Of a stretch of 64,000 nucleotides of DNA, positions 34,340-44,644 are shown piece by piece (positions within the stretch are counted from its first letter, which is position 1; every line of letters begins with the position of its first letter). The notes under the pieces are model-generated. The model was not told where the DNA came from, did not search any database, and saw only the letters and a program-made list of their open reading frames with translations. Location of the stretch: NCBI GenBank assembly GCA_018195615.1, contig JAGTPG010000001.1:868001-932000 (forward strand), in the 5' to 3' direction. A program made the translations under genes and the position numbers. The DNA is from Streptomyces tuirus (GTDB taxonomy: Bacteria > Actinomycetota > Actinomycetes > Streptomycetales > Streptomycetaceae).

Positions 34340-35130
34340 GACGGGCTCCCGTACGCCTGGAGGAACTCCCTCGTGCGGGCCTCGGCAGGGGTGTCCAGGA
34401 CGTCCTCGGGCCGCCCCTCCTCCACGATCCGGCCGCCGTCGACGAACACGACATGGTCCGACACCTCGCGGGCGAAGGGCAGTTCATGGGTGACCAGCAG
34501 CATCGTCATCCCGTCGGCGGCGAGTTCACGCATCACGCTGAGCACCTCCCGGGTCGCCTCGGGGTCCAGGGAGGAGGTGGGCTCGTCGAAGAGCAGCACC
34601 TCGGGCCTCAGGGCGAGGGCACGGGCGATGGCGACGCGCTGCTGCTCGCCACCGGAGAGCTGGTCGGGCTGTGCGAGGGCGCGGTGGGCCACCCCGACCC
34701 GGCGCAGCAGCGCCACGGCCCGCTCCAGGGCCCGCGGTTCGGGCACGCCGGCCTTGCGCTGTGCGAGCACGACGTTCTCCACGGCGGTCAGGTGCGGAAA
34801 CAGATGGAACCGCTGGAAGACCATGCCGACAGTGCGACGCAGCCGGGGCAGGTCGCGGCAGACCGTGCGACCACCCTGGTGGACGATCTCCCCGGCGACC
34901 TCGACGGTGCCGAGGTCCGGGCGTTCCAGCAGGTTGACGCAGCGCATCAGAGTGGTCTTGCCGCCACCGCTCTGCCCGATGACGCTGACGATGCTGCCCC
35001 GCCGGACCTCCAGGTCCACCTGGTCGAGCACCAGCCGGCCGTCGAAGGACTTGCACAGTCCCTCGACCCGTACGACGGCCTCGGAGGAGGCCCGGGGGGT
35101 GGGCGTCGCGGCGGCCACGGACTCGGTCAT
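34336..35130 (-). CDS. Polar amino-acid ABC transporter, ATP-binding protein
   Basis: A 264-aa ATPase of the PAAT (GlnQ/HisP) class: Walker [15 protein letters not shown]-loop [16 protein letters not shown], signature [17 protein letters not shown], Walker [14 protein letters not shown] and switch His in [13 protein letters not shown]. The first 20 residues are an unstructured extension. ATG at 35130 overlaps the permease stop by 4 nt. Energises uptake of amino acids through the permease encoded upstream. Confidence 0.95.
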   Translation of the reverse strand: MTESVAAATPTPRASSEAVVRVEGLCKSFDGRLVLDQVDLEVRRGSIVSVIGQSGGGKTTLMRCVNLLERPDLGTVEVAGEIVHQGGRTVCRDLPRLRRTVGMVFQRFHLFPHLTAVENVVLAQRKAGVPEPRALERAVALLRRVGVAHRALAQPDQLSGGEQQRVAIARALALRPEVLLFDEPTSSLDPEATREVLSVMRELAADGMTMLLVTHELPFAREVSDHVVFVDGGRIVEEGRPEDVLDTPAEARTREFLQAYGSPS

Positions 35131-35881
35131 GCGGAAGCCTCCTTCACGGGGACGGCGCCGGCGGTTTCACCGGCCAGCAGGGCACGGGCCGCCCGCAGAC
35201 GCCGCCGGCGCCACGGCGACAGGGGGACTCCCGACCGGACCTTCCGCTCCAGGAGCAGCAGCAGTTGGGACAGCGGGTAGCAGAGGGCGAAGTAGATCCC
35301 CGCGATGACCAGGTACACCTCCAGGGCGCGGAAGGTGGCCGAGGTGATGAGCCGCCCCTCCGACATCAGCTCGGCGGCGGAGACGGTGACCAGCAGCGAG
35401 GTGGACTTGAGCAGGTCGACCAGCATCGTGTTGGTGCCGGGCAGTGCCAGCCGGAGGGCCTGCGGCAGCACGATGTGGCCGAAGATGCCCGTCCTGCCCA
35501 GCCCCAGGGCCTCCCCGCCTCGGTCTGCCCGGCGTGCACACCGCTGATCGCGGAGCGGAAGATCTCGGACAGGTAGGCGGCGTAGAAGACGATCAGGCTG
35601 AGGCAGCCGGCCGTGAAGACGTCCAGCCGGATCCCGGCGGAGGCGAGACCGAAGTAGGTCAGGAAGATGATGGCGAGCAGCGGGACGTTCTTGAACACCT
35701 CGGTGTAGACGGCGGCGAGGGCACGCGCCGGCCAGGCCCTGCTGAGCCTGAGCAGCGCCACGGCCAGGCCGAGCAGTACCGCGCCGGCGAAGCTGACGAT
35801 CGTGTAGGAGACGGTGCGCCCGAGCGCGTCGATGAGATCGGGCCGGTAGTCGGACCAGGGAACCTCGAAGAGACCGGACAT
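35127..35881 (-). CDS. Polar amino-acid ABC transporter permease (one frame break)
   Basis: HisM/GlnP-type permease: [38 protein letters not shown], the [20 protein letters not shown] region, and the EAA loop [20 protein letters not shown] that contacts the ATPase. The frame breaks at CCCC 35513-35516 inside the EAA loop; restoring one base gives 251 aa with about five membrane helices. ATG at 35881; a GTG at 35896 overlapping the previous stop is an alternative. Single permease, so the transporter probably works as a homodimer of this subunit. Confidence 0.9.
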
Positions 35882-35892
35882 GGCGGCTGCTT

Positions 35893-36825
35893 TCACTCGG
35901 CGATGGACGGGGGCGTCCAGTCCTGGGGCCGGTCCACGCCGCGGCGGGCCGTGGCGACGTCGGCGGCGGGCACGAGGAACTGCTTCGGGTCACCGCCGTA
36001 CTTCCGGACGAGCTTCGCCATCTCGCCGTTCTCGTACATGGCGTCGATCTGCTCGGAGACCGCCCGCTCCAGCTTCGTCGCCTGCTTGGGCAGGTAGAAG
36101 CCGGTCTGGTACGGCTGGAAGTAGGCGTAGGCGGGTTCGGCCTTGACCTGCGCGGCGGTCGGCGGCGTCAGGTACTCGGTGTCGATCTTCAGGTCCGGGC
36201 GCTGCTTCTGCGCCGCGATGATGATGAGCGGGTCGAGGAAGCCGACGTCGACGCGGCCCGCGCCCAGGTCGTCGAAGACACCGTTGGCGTCGGGGTAGGC
36301 GTGCAGCTTGGCTCCCGGCACGGCCTGGATGGACTTGACCCAGACATAGCCCTCGACGGTACCGAGGTCCAGGCCCTCCAGATCGCCGACCGTCCGGTAG
36401 GTCTTGCCGCTGCGGACGGCCATCGCCGGGGGTGAGTAGTAGGGCGGATCGGTGAACAGTCCCTGTTTCTGCCGGTCCGCGGACCAGGCGACACCGCCGA
36501 CGGTGATGTCGACCCGGCGTGACTGCACGCCGGCGAGCATGCCGGCGAAGTCCGTCACCTCGGGCTGGACCTTCAGGCCCAGCTTCTTCGCGACATGGCC
36601 GAGGATGTCGCCGTCGAGTCCGACGATGCTGCCGCCCTGGACGCTGGTGTACGGCGCGTAGGGCTGGACGGCGACCTTGATGACGCCGGGCGTGAGGGTC
36701 CCCAGGGCGGCGGCCTCGGCCGACACGTTCTCCGGGGCGTCGTCCCCGCCCGAGCCGCAGGCGGCGACGGTGGACATCAGGAGCATCGCGGACAGAGCGA
36801 GAGCGAGTGAGCGCACACGGATCAT
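35893..36825 (-). CDS. Amino-acid ABC transporter substrate-binding lipoprotein
   Basis: A 310-aa extracytoplasmic solute-binding protein of family 3. The signal sequence ends in a lipobox STVAAC with lipidated Cys23. Mature features include IKVAVQPYAPYTSV, GLDGDILGHVAKKLGLKVQP and ADRQKQGLFTDPPYYSP, then GDLEGLDLGTVEGYVWV and AYPDANGVFDDLGAGRVDVG. First gene of the SBP-permease-ATPase-DadA-like operon, transcribed divergently from the CdaR-type regulator 195 bp away, which is the likely controller. Ligand unknown. Confidence 0.93.
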   Translation of the reverse strand: MIRVRSLALALSAMLLMSTVAACGSGGDDAPENVSAEAAALGTLTPGVIKVAVQPYAPYTSVQGGSIVGLDGDILGHVAKKLGLKVQPEVTDFAGMLAGVQSRRVDITVGGVAWSADRQKQGLFTDPPYYSPPAMAVRSGKTYRTVGDLEGLDLGTVEGYVWVKSIQAVPGAKLHAYPDANGVFDDLGAGRVDVGFLDPLIIIAAQKQRPDLKIDTEYLTPPTAAQVKAEPAYAYFQPYQTGFYLPKQATKLERAVSEQIDAMYENGEMAKLVRKYGGDPKQFLVPAADVATARRGVDRPQDWTPPSIAE

Positions 36826-37020
36826 CGGCCCGGGCCTTCCGTCTCGGTGCTGAAGGAACCCGCCGATTCACCGGGCGCCGTGCCCGAGATCGGGGGACTG
36901 ATTGGGCCCATACGCTAGGCAGGCTCCGGCCGCGCGTCACCGTTCACTTCGTACGAAGTTATGGCTGGAATCGCCCTCTTCCCTGTACGGTGCGTCCAGC
37001 CCTCGACGGGAGGAACGATC

Positions 37021-38202
37021 GTGCTGAGCCCGTCACTCGCGCAGGAGATCGCCACGGACACCTCCGCGGTCATCGGCTTCAACGTGCTGATCACCGACGC
37101 GGAGGGCACGGTCATCGGCAGCGGCGACAGCAGCCGCGTCGGCACCTTCCACGAGGCGTCCGTCGAGGTCGTCCGTACCAAGGAACCCGCCACGCACAAC
37201 GCCTCGCAGGCCCAGTCGCTGCGCGGGGTACGGCCCGGCATCACGCTGCCGCTGGTCACCGACGGGCAGGCGGTCGGAACCGTCGGGATCACGGGCACGC
37301 CCGCCCAGGTGGGCCGCTTCGGACTGCTGGTGAAGCGGCAGACGGAGATCCTGATCCGGGAGTCCGTGATGCTGCGCTCCCGGCTGCTCGCCGAGCGGGC
37401 GGCCGAGAAGCTGCTCGGCGACATCGCCTCCTACGACCCCCAGGTCGTGGAGGGCGACTTCCTGCTGTTCCGGGCCGCCGAACTCGGCTTCGACCTGAGG
37501 CTGCGCCGGGTGGCGGTGGCGTTCGAGGTGACCGTGCCCGGCCCGGGCGCCCGCCGCGGCGCCCCTGCCCGGGACATGGCACTGGTCCGCTCGGAGCTGC
37601 TGCGTACGGTCCGGGACGTCTTCGCCGACCCGCAGGACATCGTCGCCGGTACGGCCCCCGGCTGGATCGGCGTCCTGCACCGGCTGCCGGCCCGGGGCCC
37701 GGCGGAGTCGCTGGCCGACGACTGCCGCCGGGTCACGGACGTCATCGCCTCTCAGGACGGGCTCGCCGCCCGCGCGGGCATCGGTGAACCGGCCGCCTCC
37801 GTCGGCGGTCTGCACGACTCCTACCAGGACGCGTGCGACGCGCTGCGCCTGGGTGCGCGGGTGGACGGCGGATCCACCGTCCACGCCATCGGTGATCTGC
37901 GGGTGCACCAGCTCCTGGCGGCGGTGGGCCAGTCCGCCCGAACCCGGCTGCTCGACCTGACCGCCGCGCGGTTGCGGGACCAGCCGGACTGGCCGGCGCT
38001 GCGCGACACCGTCACGGCCTGGTGCGAGAGCGGCTTCAACCTCGTCCGGGCGTCCGCGGCGCTGCACATCCACCGCAACACCGTCGTCTACCGCATGAAC
38101 AAGATCGAGCGGCTCACCGGCCGTCCGCTGCGCGAGCACCGGACGGCCATGGCGCTGTATCTGGCGTGTCTGGCCGACCGGCTGGGCGGCCCGGACCGCT
38201 GA
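37021..38202 (+). CDS. CdaR/PucR-family transcriptional regulator
   Basis: A 393-aa regulator: an N-terminal sugar-diacid-recognition (diacid_rec) domain (about 5-130; SLAQEIATDTSAVIGFNVLI, VVRTKEPATHNASQAQ), a degenerate GGDEF-like middle (about 150-280) and a C-terminal PucR-type HTH (NLVRASAALHIHRNTVVYRM). GTG at 37021 follows GGGAGGAACGATC; an in-frame ATG at 36961 has no ribosome-binding site. Its divergent position next to the amino-acid importer and DadA-like enzyme suggests it senses a small acid and controls that operon. Confidence 0.92.
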   Translation: MLSPSLAQEIATDTSAVIGFNVLITDAEGTVIGSGDSSRVGTFHEASVEVVRTKEPATHNASQAQSLRGVRPGITLPLVTDGQAVGTVGITGTPAQVGRFGLLVKRQTEILIRESVMLRSRLLAERAAEKLLGDIASYDPQVVEGDFLLFRAAELGFDLRLRRVAVAFEVTVPGPGARRGAPARDMALVRSELLRTVRDVFADPQDIVAGTAPGWIGVLHRLPARGPAESLADDCRRVTDVIASQDGLAARAGIGEPAASVGGLHDSYQDACDALRLGARVDGGSTVHAIGDLRVHQLLAAVGQSARTRLLDLTAARLRDQPDWPALRDTVTAWCESGFNLVRASAALHIHRNTVVYRMNKIERLTGRPLREHRTAMALYLACLADRLGGPDR

Positions 38203-38211
38203 CCGCCCGCC

Positions 38212-38937
38212 TCAGGCCGTGCGCCCCGCCACCAGCCACCGGGAGGGCAGCTCGATACGGGTGCCGTCGGGGCGGTACTCCGTGGTCATGAGGGGCAGTT
38301 CGCCGCTCGCCAGGACGGTGAGGCCGGCCGAGCTCAGGTACTCGGGTACGGCGTCGTCGGAGACCTCGCCGGGTGCGATGCCGTGCCGGAACACGGGTGC
38401 GAGCTTGGGCGGCGGTCCGGCCGGGCCGCTCGCCAGGCCCATCAGCACCGGCTTGGCGGCGCCCGAGAGCTCCACGAGGAAGGCCCGGCCCCGGCCACCG
38501 ACCAGGGTGGCGATCCCGTCGACGAGCGACTGCCGGTCGTCCGGCTCGCACTGGTGCAGCACACCCCGCATGTAGACGTTGGAATCGCCGAGCTCCGCGT
38601 GCAGGGTCTGGGCCTCGGTCTTCTCGGCGCCGTCCAGCTGCCGGTAGGTGGCCTGCCCCGCCGGGTCCGCGCGCCGGGCGTGGTCGAGGGCGGCGGCCGA
38701 CAGGTCGGCGCCCACGACCCGCGGGAAGCGGTCGGCGAGGAAGCGGGTCTGGGTGCCGTTGCCGCAGCCGAGGTCCAGCAGCGGCAGTGCGGGATCGGCC
38801 AGGTGCGGTTCGAACAGGGCAAGATGCGGCCCTACGGTCAGGGCCGGTTCCGCGTCCCAGAACACCGCCCCGGGTTCGGCGGGCGCCGCACGCCAGAACC
38901 CCTCCCATGCCTCCCGGTACCGACTCGTCACGCTCAT
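38212..38937 (-). CDS. SAM-dependent methyltransferase
   Basis: A 241-aa class I methyltransferase: YREAWEGFWRAAPAEPGAVF at the N-terminus, motif I LLDLGCGNGTQTRFLA, motif II VVGADLSAAALDHA, and an internal GRGRAFLVELSG motif. Such proteins are common, with unassigned small-molecule substrates. ATG at 38937 was preferred over 39003 because GGGGAGTCGGTC precedes it. Convergent with the CdaR gene (9 bp) and followed upstream by the divergent PP2C region. Confidence 0.88.
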   Translation of the reverse strand: MSVTSRYREAWEGFWRAAPAEPGAVFWDAEPALTVGPHLALFEPHLADPALPLLDLGCGNGTQTRFLADRFPRVVGADLSAAALDHARRADPAGQATYRQLDGAEKTEAQTLHAELGDSNVYMRGVLHQCEPDDRQSLVDGIATLVGGRGRAFLVELSGAAKPVLMGLASGPAGPPPKLAPVFRHGIAPGEVSDDAVPEYLSSAGLTVLASGELPLMTTEYRPDGTRIELPSRWLVAGRTA

Positions 38938-39067
38938 GACCGACTCCCCAGGGTGCGAACGAATCCCGCCAGGTGTGACGGGCGAGTACGGTGTACCGCG
39001 CACCGCAGGCCGCTACAAGCGTCCGACGGGTACTTTCACGGCTCGTTCGAGGAAGGCCTCAGGGGGA

Positions 39068-41515
39068 TCAGCGCCGGGGCAGCGTCAGTTCGAACCACAC
39101 GGTCTTGCCCGCCTTGGTCCGGCTGGTGCCCCACGCGCGGGACAGCGTGCTGACGACGCGCAGTCCCCGTCCGGCGTCGTCGAGCGGGCCCGTGTCGAGC
39201 AGCGTCGGCAGCTCGTGGTCGTCGTCGTCCACCTCGCACAGCAGGCTGTCGCCGCGGACGAGGCGCAGTTCGACGGGGCGTGTGCGGGAGTGCCGTACGG
39301 CGTTGGTGACGAGTTCGCTGACCAGGAGCTCGGCGGGCGCGGCGAGCTTCGCCAGGCCCCAGTCGTGCAGTTGCTCGCGGACCACCGCACGGGCCCGGCC
39401 GGCCTGTGCCGGGTCGAGGGCGAGCGTCCATGCGGCGACGTCGTCCGGCTCGATGCCGCCCAGGCGGGCCATCAGCAGGGCGACGTCGTCCTTGCGGCCG
39501 CCACGTGTGTTGAGGGCCCGGATGATGGTGTCGCAGGCCGCGTCCATGGACGCGGCCGGATGAGCCGCCGACTCGCAGAGGGTCGCGAGGCCCACGCCGA
39601 TGTCCTCGCCGCGCACCTCGACCAGTCCGTCGGTGCACATGACCAGCCGGTCGCCGGGCTCCACGCGCACGCGCACGGCCTCGAAGGGCACCCCGCCGAC
39701 CCCGATGGGCGCGCCCGTGGGCAGGTCCAGCAGTTCGCTGCGGCCGTCCTCGGCACGGACCAGGACGGGCGGGACGTGCCCGGCGTTGGCGAGGTGCAGT
39801 TCGCTCGCGATGGGGTCGTAGACGGCGTACTGGCAGGTCGCGAGGTAGGTGTCGCCGAGGCGCTGGGCGAGGTCGTCGAGGTTGCGCAGCAACTGGGCGG
39901 GCGGCAGGTCGAGCCCGGCCATGGTGTGCACGGCCGTCCGCAGCTGCCCCATCTTGGCGGCCGAGTTCAGGCCGTGGCCCATGACGTCGCCGACGACGAA
40001 CGCGGTGCGGCCGCCCGGCAGCTTCACCGCGTCGAACCAGTCGCCGCCGACCCGGCCGAGCAGGGTGCCCGGCAGATAGCGGGTGGCGATGTCGCAGCCC
40101 GCCATACGGGGTGGGATGTGCGGCAGCATGCTGTCCTGGAGCGTCTCGGCGACGTTCTCCTGGTACGTGTACATGCGCGCGTTGTCGAGCACGAGGCCCG
40201 CGCGGGCGGCGAGTTCGGCGCCGGTGACCCGGTCCATGTCGTTGAAGACGGGCCGCTCCGGGTGCCGCAGCAGGATCATGAACCCGAGGACGACGTTGCG
40301 CGCCTTCAGCGGCACGACGAGCATCGAGCGGCCGGTGATGAGCGGCCGGATGTCGCGCTTCTCGAACTGCGCGGCGATGGCGTGGCCCATCTCCTCGCTG
40401 ATGCGCGGCACGAGGACGGGCTCGCCGCTGGTCATGCACTGGAAGAACGGCGTGTGCGCCGGGAACGGCATGGCCTCCCCGACGGGCACGACGTCGTCCC
40501 AGCGGCCGGGTTCGTCGGTGTGTTCGACGGCGACCCGGTGCCACATGGTCGTCGTGTCGGGCACGCCCTCCGGGAACCCCTCCCCGGCGACGACCTGTTC
40601 ACGCAGGTACGTCCCGGCGACATCGGTGAAGCGGGGCACGACGGCCCGGCTGACCTCGATGATGGTCCGCGACAGGTCGAGGGAGGTGCCGATGCGGCCG
40701 CTGACCTCGTTGAGGAACTCCAGGCGCTCGCGGACGGCCGCGTACTCCAGGTCCTCACCCTCGTCGCGCAGTTCCTCCGGGACGGGTTCGCCGGCGGCGA
40801 GGGCCCGCGCGGCCCGTTCGCGGCGTGCCTTGCGCTCGGCACGCCGGGCCACTCCCCAGTCGGGGGTGACGGGCACCCGGTCGTTCTGGCTGAACTCCAG
40901 CACCGGATAGCCGAGTTCGAGGACCTGCGCGACGATGCGGGCGCTCTCGCCGACGCTCATGCTGGGCAGGATCTCGGGCAGCCGGCGGGCGAGGTGCTCC
41001 GCCCCGGGGAAGTCGGTGTGCAGGGCGAAGCCGGGGGCGATCCGTTCGAACGCCCCGTCATCGGGGTCGTCGGCGCGCAGCCCGTCCGCGTCGGCTGCCA
41101 GCACCAGCAGCCGCTCGGGCCCGGGGCCGACCAGGGGGTAGGCCCACCACAGGACGTCGACCCGGTCGCGTCCGGGTGCGGTGAGCCGGGCGCGGCCCGC
41201 CGCGGGGTAGGACAGCCCCTGGTCGAGGGAGGATTCGAGATCGGGACCGAGGCCGTCGCCGTCCGCGTGCGGGGCGGTGTCCGGTTCCTCGGGGAGCGCG
41301 CCGGAGACGGGGAGCAGGTCGAGGGCCGTGCGGCCGATCGCCTCTTCCCTGGGGAGGCCGAACAGGCGCCGGGCGCCCCGGCTCCAGTGGGACACGAGGC
41401 CTTCGCGGTCGACGACGACCACGGCCAGGGGGACACGGCCGGGCTCGGGTTCCGTCGTCGTGCCGTGTCCAGCTCCGGGGCTGGGGGATCTGTCCCTCTC
41501 GGTGCCACGGTCCAT
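39068..41515 (-). CDS. PAS-GAF-PP2C-HATPase multidomain phosphatase (RsbU/RsbW-like)
   Basis: An 815-aa stress-signalling protein. Order: PAS (about 28-130, VVVVDREGLVSHWSRGARRL), a helical region with DUF5593-like content, GAF (about 285-440, FNDMDRVTGAELAARAGLVL), SpoIIE/PP2C phosphatase (about 455-665; RVGGDWFDAVKLPGG, VGDVMGHGLNSAA, MCTDGLVEVRG metal sites) and an RsbW-like histidine-kinase-type ATPase (about 690-812; LLVSELVTNAVRHS, DDDDHELP, DDAGRGLRVV). One polypeptide therefore couples a phosphatase and an anti-sigma-type kinase, as in many Streptomyces regulators of sigma-B-like factors. No anti-sigma antagonist or sigma gene is adjacent. Confidence 0.93.
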   Translation of the reverse strand: MDRGTERDRSPSPGAGHGTTTEPEPGRVPLAVVVVDREGLVSHWSRGARRLFGLPREEAIGRTALDLLPVSGALPEEPDTAPHADGDGLGPDLESSLDQGLSYPAAGRARLTAPGRDRVDVLWWAYPLVGPGPERLLVLAADADGLRADDPDDGAFERIAPGFALHTDFPGAEHLARRLPEILPSMSVGESARIVAQVLELGYPVLEFSQNDRVPVTPDWGVARRAERKARRERAARALAAGEPVPEELRDEGEDLEYAAVRERLEFLNEVSGRIGTSLDLSRTIIEVSRAVVPRFTDVAGTYLREQVVAGEGFPEGVPDTTTMWHRVAVEHTDEPGRWDDVVPVGEAMPFPAHTPFFQCMTSGEPVLVPRISEEMGHAIAAQFEKRDIRPLITGRSMLVVPLKARNVVLGFMILLRHPERPVFNDMDRVTGAELAARAGLVLDNARMYTYQENVAETLQDSMLPHIPPRMAGCDIATRYLPGTLLGRVGGDWFDAVKLPGGRTAFVVGDVMGHGLNSAAKMGQLRTAVHTMAGLDLPPAQLLRNLDDLAQRLGDTYLATCQYAVYDPIASELHLANAGHVPPVLVRAEDGRSELLDLPTGAPIGVGGVPFEAVRVRVEPGDRLVMCTDGLVEVRGEDIGVGLATLCESAAHPAASMDAACDTIIRALNTRGGRKDDVALLMARLGGIEPDDVAAWTLALDPAQAGRARAVVREQLHDWGLAKLAAPAELLVSELVTNAVRHSRTRPVELRLVRGDSLLCEVDDDDHELPTLLDTGPLDDAGRGLRVVSTLSRAWGTSRTKAGKTVWFELTLPRR

Positions 41516-41615
41516 GGCCCAGGCCCTCTCTCCCCACGGATCCGCAAGATCTGTGCCAGCGTCACCACCGTACGGCGACCGCCGGTTGCCATGTGCGGCA
41601 ATGCGGGAATTGCTC

Positions 41616-41648
41616 GCGCGGGGTTCGCACCGGCGTGCGACCCCGCGC
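41616..41648 (-). terminator. Terminator after the MFS gene
   Basis: Strong hairpin: GCGCGGGGTTCGCAC / GTGCGACCCCGCGC with a 4-nt loop and one bulged base, 12 nt beyond the MFS stop in the 145-bp gap before the PP2C gene. Confidence 0.7.
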
Positions 41649-41659
41649 GCCGGCGTGGT

Positions 41660-44046
41660 TCAGTCCTCGTGTCCCAGCTGGAGGTCCCGCTCGGTGCGTC
41701 CGCCTCCGGCCACCTGGAGGACGGTCGCGACGGGCGGGTAACCGGCGGCGATGACGGTGTACTCGCCGGAGGCGACGTCGACGAACCGGAAGGTGCCGTC
41801 GGGGCCGGTGGTGAGGGTGTCGACGACGTTGCCCGCCACGTCCAGGAGGGTCACGCGCGCGTCCTCGACGGGCCGGCCACCGCCCGCCCGGACGGTGCCG
41901 CGCAGGACGGCGCCGCCGGCCAGCTCGATGTCCTGGCGGGTCTCGCGGGCGGCCTGGACGGTGACGGGGAGCGCGGCCGGGCGGAAGGCGGGCGCGCCGG
42001 CGGCGAGGGTGTACTCGCCCGCCACCAGCTCGGTGATGACGTAGCCGCCCTCACGGCCGCTGCGGGTGGTGGCCACGACCTCGCCGTGCACGTTGGTGAG
42101 CGTGACGGTGGCGTCCCGCACGGGTGTGCCGTCGGCGGTGACGACGCTGCCGACGAGGTTTCCGGCGCCGCCCAGGACGATGTCCAGTTCGACGGGGCGT
42201 TCGCCGACGGTCACGGAGACCGCCTGCGGCTGGTGGCCGCCGGCGGCGGCGATCAGCACGTACGAGCCCGGGCCCGGTGTGGCCAGGGCGTAGCGCCCGT
42301 CCTCGCCGCTGGCGCCGCGCCCGGTCTGCTGCCCGGTGACGTCGATGAGGGTGAGGGCGGCGCGGGGCACGACGGTCCCGTCGTGGTGCTGCACCGAGCC
42401 GCAGACGGGGATCCCGGCGGTGTGCGGAGCGCGGGCCTGCGGGATCGGGGCGTTCCCGGGCGCCGTGTCCGGCTCTGTGACGGGGCGTGGTGGGACACCA
42501 GTGGTTTCTCCTTGAGGAAGAGGGCGATGACCAGCCCGAGGACCAGCACCGGCACCAGGTAGAGGAAGATCCGCGGCATGGCGTCGGCGTACGCCCGGAT
42601 GTAGCCGTCGCGCAGGGCCGGGGCAGGGCGTGCACGAGCTGCGGGTGATGGACTCCGGGTCGGGGATCCTGGTGGCCGTGCGCGGAGGGAGGTGCCGGGT
42701 CAGGGCGTCGGCGAGCCGGTCGGCGAGCAGGGTGCCGAAGACGGCGGCTCCGACGCTGCCGCCGATCTGCCGGAAGTAGTTGTTGGCACTGGTGGCGGTG
42801 CCGAGGTCGGCGGGGCGCACGGAGTTCTGCACGGCGAGGATCAGGACCGGCATCACCATGCCGATACCGGCGCCGAGGACGGCCATCCAGATGCTGTAGT
42901 GCGGCCGGGGCGTGTCCGCGTCGAGGCGGGACAGCAGCCACATGCCGGCGACGGCGAGGGCGCCGCCGAGGACCGGGTAGGCCTTGTAGCGGCCGGTGTG
43001 GCTGATGAGCTGCCCGACGACGATCGAGGCGCCGACGATGCCGGCCATCATCGGCAGCATCAGCAGGCCCGACTCGGTGGCGGAGGCTCCGTCGACCATC
43101 TGCAGGTACGTCGGCAGATAGCTGGCGGCGCCGAACAGGCCGACGCCGATCACCAGGCCGACCAGCCCGGTGACGTTGAAGACGGAGTCCCGAAACAGCC
43201 GCAGCGGGATGAGGGGTTCGGCGGCGAAGCGCTCGGCGACGAGGAAGAGGACGGTGGCCACCGCCGCTCCCGCGCCGAGGCCGAGGATCACGCGCGAGTC
43301 CCAGGCGTACTCGGTGCCGCCCCAGCTGGTCAGCAGGACCAGGCAGGTGGAGGCGGCGGCCAGCAGCAGCGCGCCGAGGATGTCCAGCCGGGCCCTGACG
43401 GCCGGTTTCGGGAGTTTCAGCGCGGCGGCCACGACGGCCAGGGTGATCAGGCCGAAGGGCACGTTGACGTAGAAGCACCAGCGCCAGGAGAGGTGGTCCG
43501 TGAACCAGCCGCCGAGCAGGGGCCCGGCCACGGAGGCGAGACCGAAGGCGGCTCCGATCAGGCCCATGTGCCGGCCGCGCTGCCGGGGCGGCACGATGTC
43601 CGCGATGATCGCCTGCACGCCGATCATGAGGCCGCCCGCGCCGGCGCCCTGCAGGGCGCGGAAGGCGATCAGCTGGTCCATGGTCTGCGCCCGGCCAGCG
43701 AGCGCGGAGCCGGCGACGAAGACGACGATCGCGAACTGGAAGACGCCCTTGCGGCCGAGCAGATCTCCGAGCTTGCCGTAGATCGGCAGCCCGACGGTGG
43801 CGGTGAGCAGGTAGGCGGTGATCGCCCAGGACATCCGGTCCAGGCCGTGCAGCTCGCCGACGATCTTCGGGAGCGCGGTGGCGACGATCATCTGCTCCAG
43901 GGCGGCCAGGAGCAGGGCCAGCATGAGCGCGAGGAAGACCAACCGCACGCGGCGGGGGCTCAGTTCGGCGGTCGGGGCAGTGGTGGGGCCGGGGTGTCGG
44001 GAGGTGCCACCGCCGGTTCGTCCTGCGCCAGAGTGATCCCGCCCAC
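41660..44046 (-). CDS. MFS exporter (DHA2 type) with three carboxypeptidase-regulatory-like domains (four frame breaks)
   Basis: Proton-drug antiporter of the 14-helix EmrB/QacA class: LEQMIVATALPKIVGELHGL (motif D1), YGKLGDLLGRKGVFQ (motif A), RALQGAGAGGLMIG and AAFGLASVAGPLLGGW (motif C). After the last helix (MPRIFLYLVPVLVLGLVIAL) come three CarboxypepD_reg-like beta-sandwich modules of about 85 aa (GNLVGSVVTADGTPVRDATV; LRGTVRAGGGRPVEDARVTL). Breaks at GGGG 43985-43988, GGG 42643-42645, GGGG 42620-42623 and GGGG 42482-42485 cycle through all three frames; four added bases give 796 aa. The start is likely GTG 44046 behind GAGGGGAGCGGTAC. Substrate unknown. Confidence 0.85.
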
Positions 44047-44161
44047 GTACCGCTCCCCTCGTCGCGCTGCCGCACAATTCCCGCGTAAAAGCGACAACTA
44101 CGAGCAAGCGCGACGAGTTACGGCACAAAGCCGAGCCGAGCGGAGATCACCCGAACCGGTG

Positions 44162-44179
44162 AGGGGCACAACGGCCCCT
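44162..44179 (-). terminator. Weak hairpin after the SRPBCC gene
   Basis: AGGGGC / GCCCCT stem with a 6-nt loop, 22 bases beyond the repaired SRPBCC stop and upstream of the MFS start region. Confidence 0.45.
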
Positions 44180-44201
44180 GGAAGTCAGCTCCTTGAGGGG
44201 G

Positions 44202-44644
44202 CTACTTCTCGACCTCGGCGGCGAGCTTGGCGAGCATCGCGTCGTAGATCCTGCCGAGTCCCTTCGGGCGAAGGTCTTCTCGAAGAAGCCGCCGATACCG
44301 CCGGCGCCCGTCCAGGTGGTGGTCACGACGACCCGGGACCCGCCCTCACCGGCCGGGGTGACCCGCCAGGTGGTGACCATGGAGGAGTTGCGGTCCTTCT
44401 CGACCAGCTCGCCGTCGGTGGGCTCACTGACCTCCAGGAGGCAGTCGCGGACGCGCTTGCTGGTGGCCTGGAGCTTCCAGTGGACGAGGGTGCCCTCTCC
44501 GTCACCGCCCTCCCGGACCTCGTACTCGCTGAACTGCTCGGGCAGCAGTTTCGCGCGCGTGCCGCTGTAGTCGGCGAGGGCGTCGAACACCGTCTCCGCG
44601 TCCGCCGCGACGATCCGCTCCGTAGTGGCCTCGACCTGCGCCAT
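44202..44644 (-). CDS. SRPBCC-family protein (one frame break)
   Basis: Ligand-binding START-like fold: TTERIVAADAETVFDALADY at the N-terminus, then LPEQFSEYEVREGGDGEGTL, VHWKLQATSKRVRDC and SRVVVTTTWTGAGGIGGFFE. The frame breaks at GGG 44266-44268; adding one base gives PKGLGRIYDAMLAKL and a TAG at 44202-44204, for 147 aa, the normal length. ATG at 44644 follows GGAGGAAAGCG. Divergent from the radical-SAM gene, so it could share the LexA-type box region. Confidence 0.82.
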
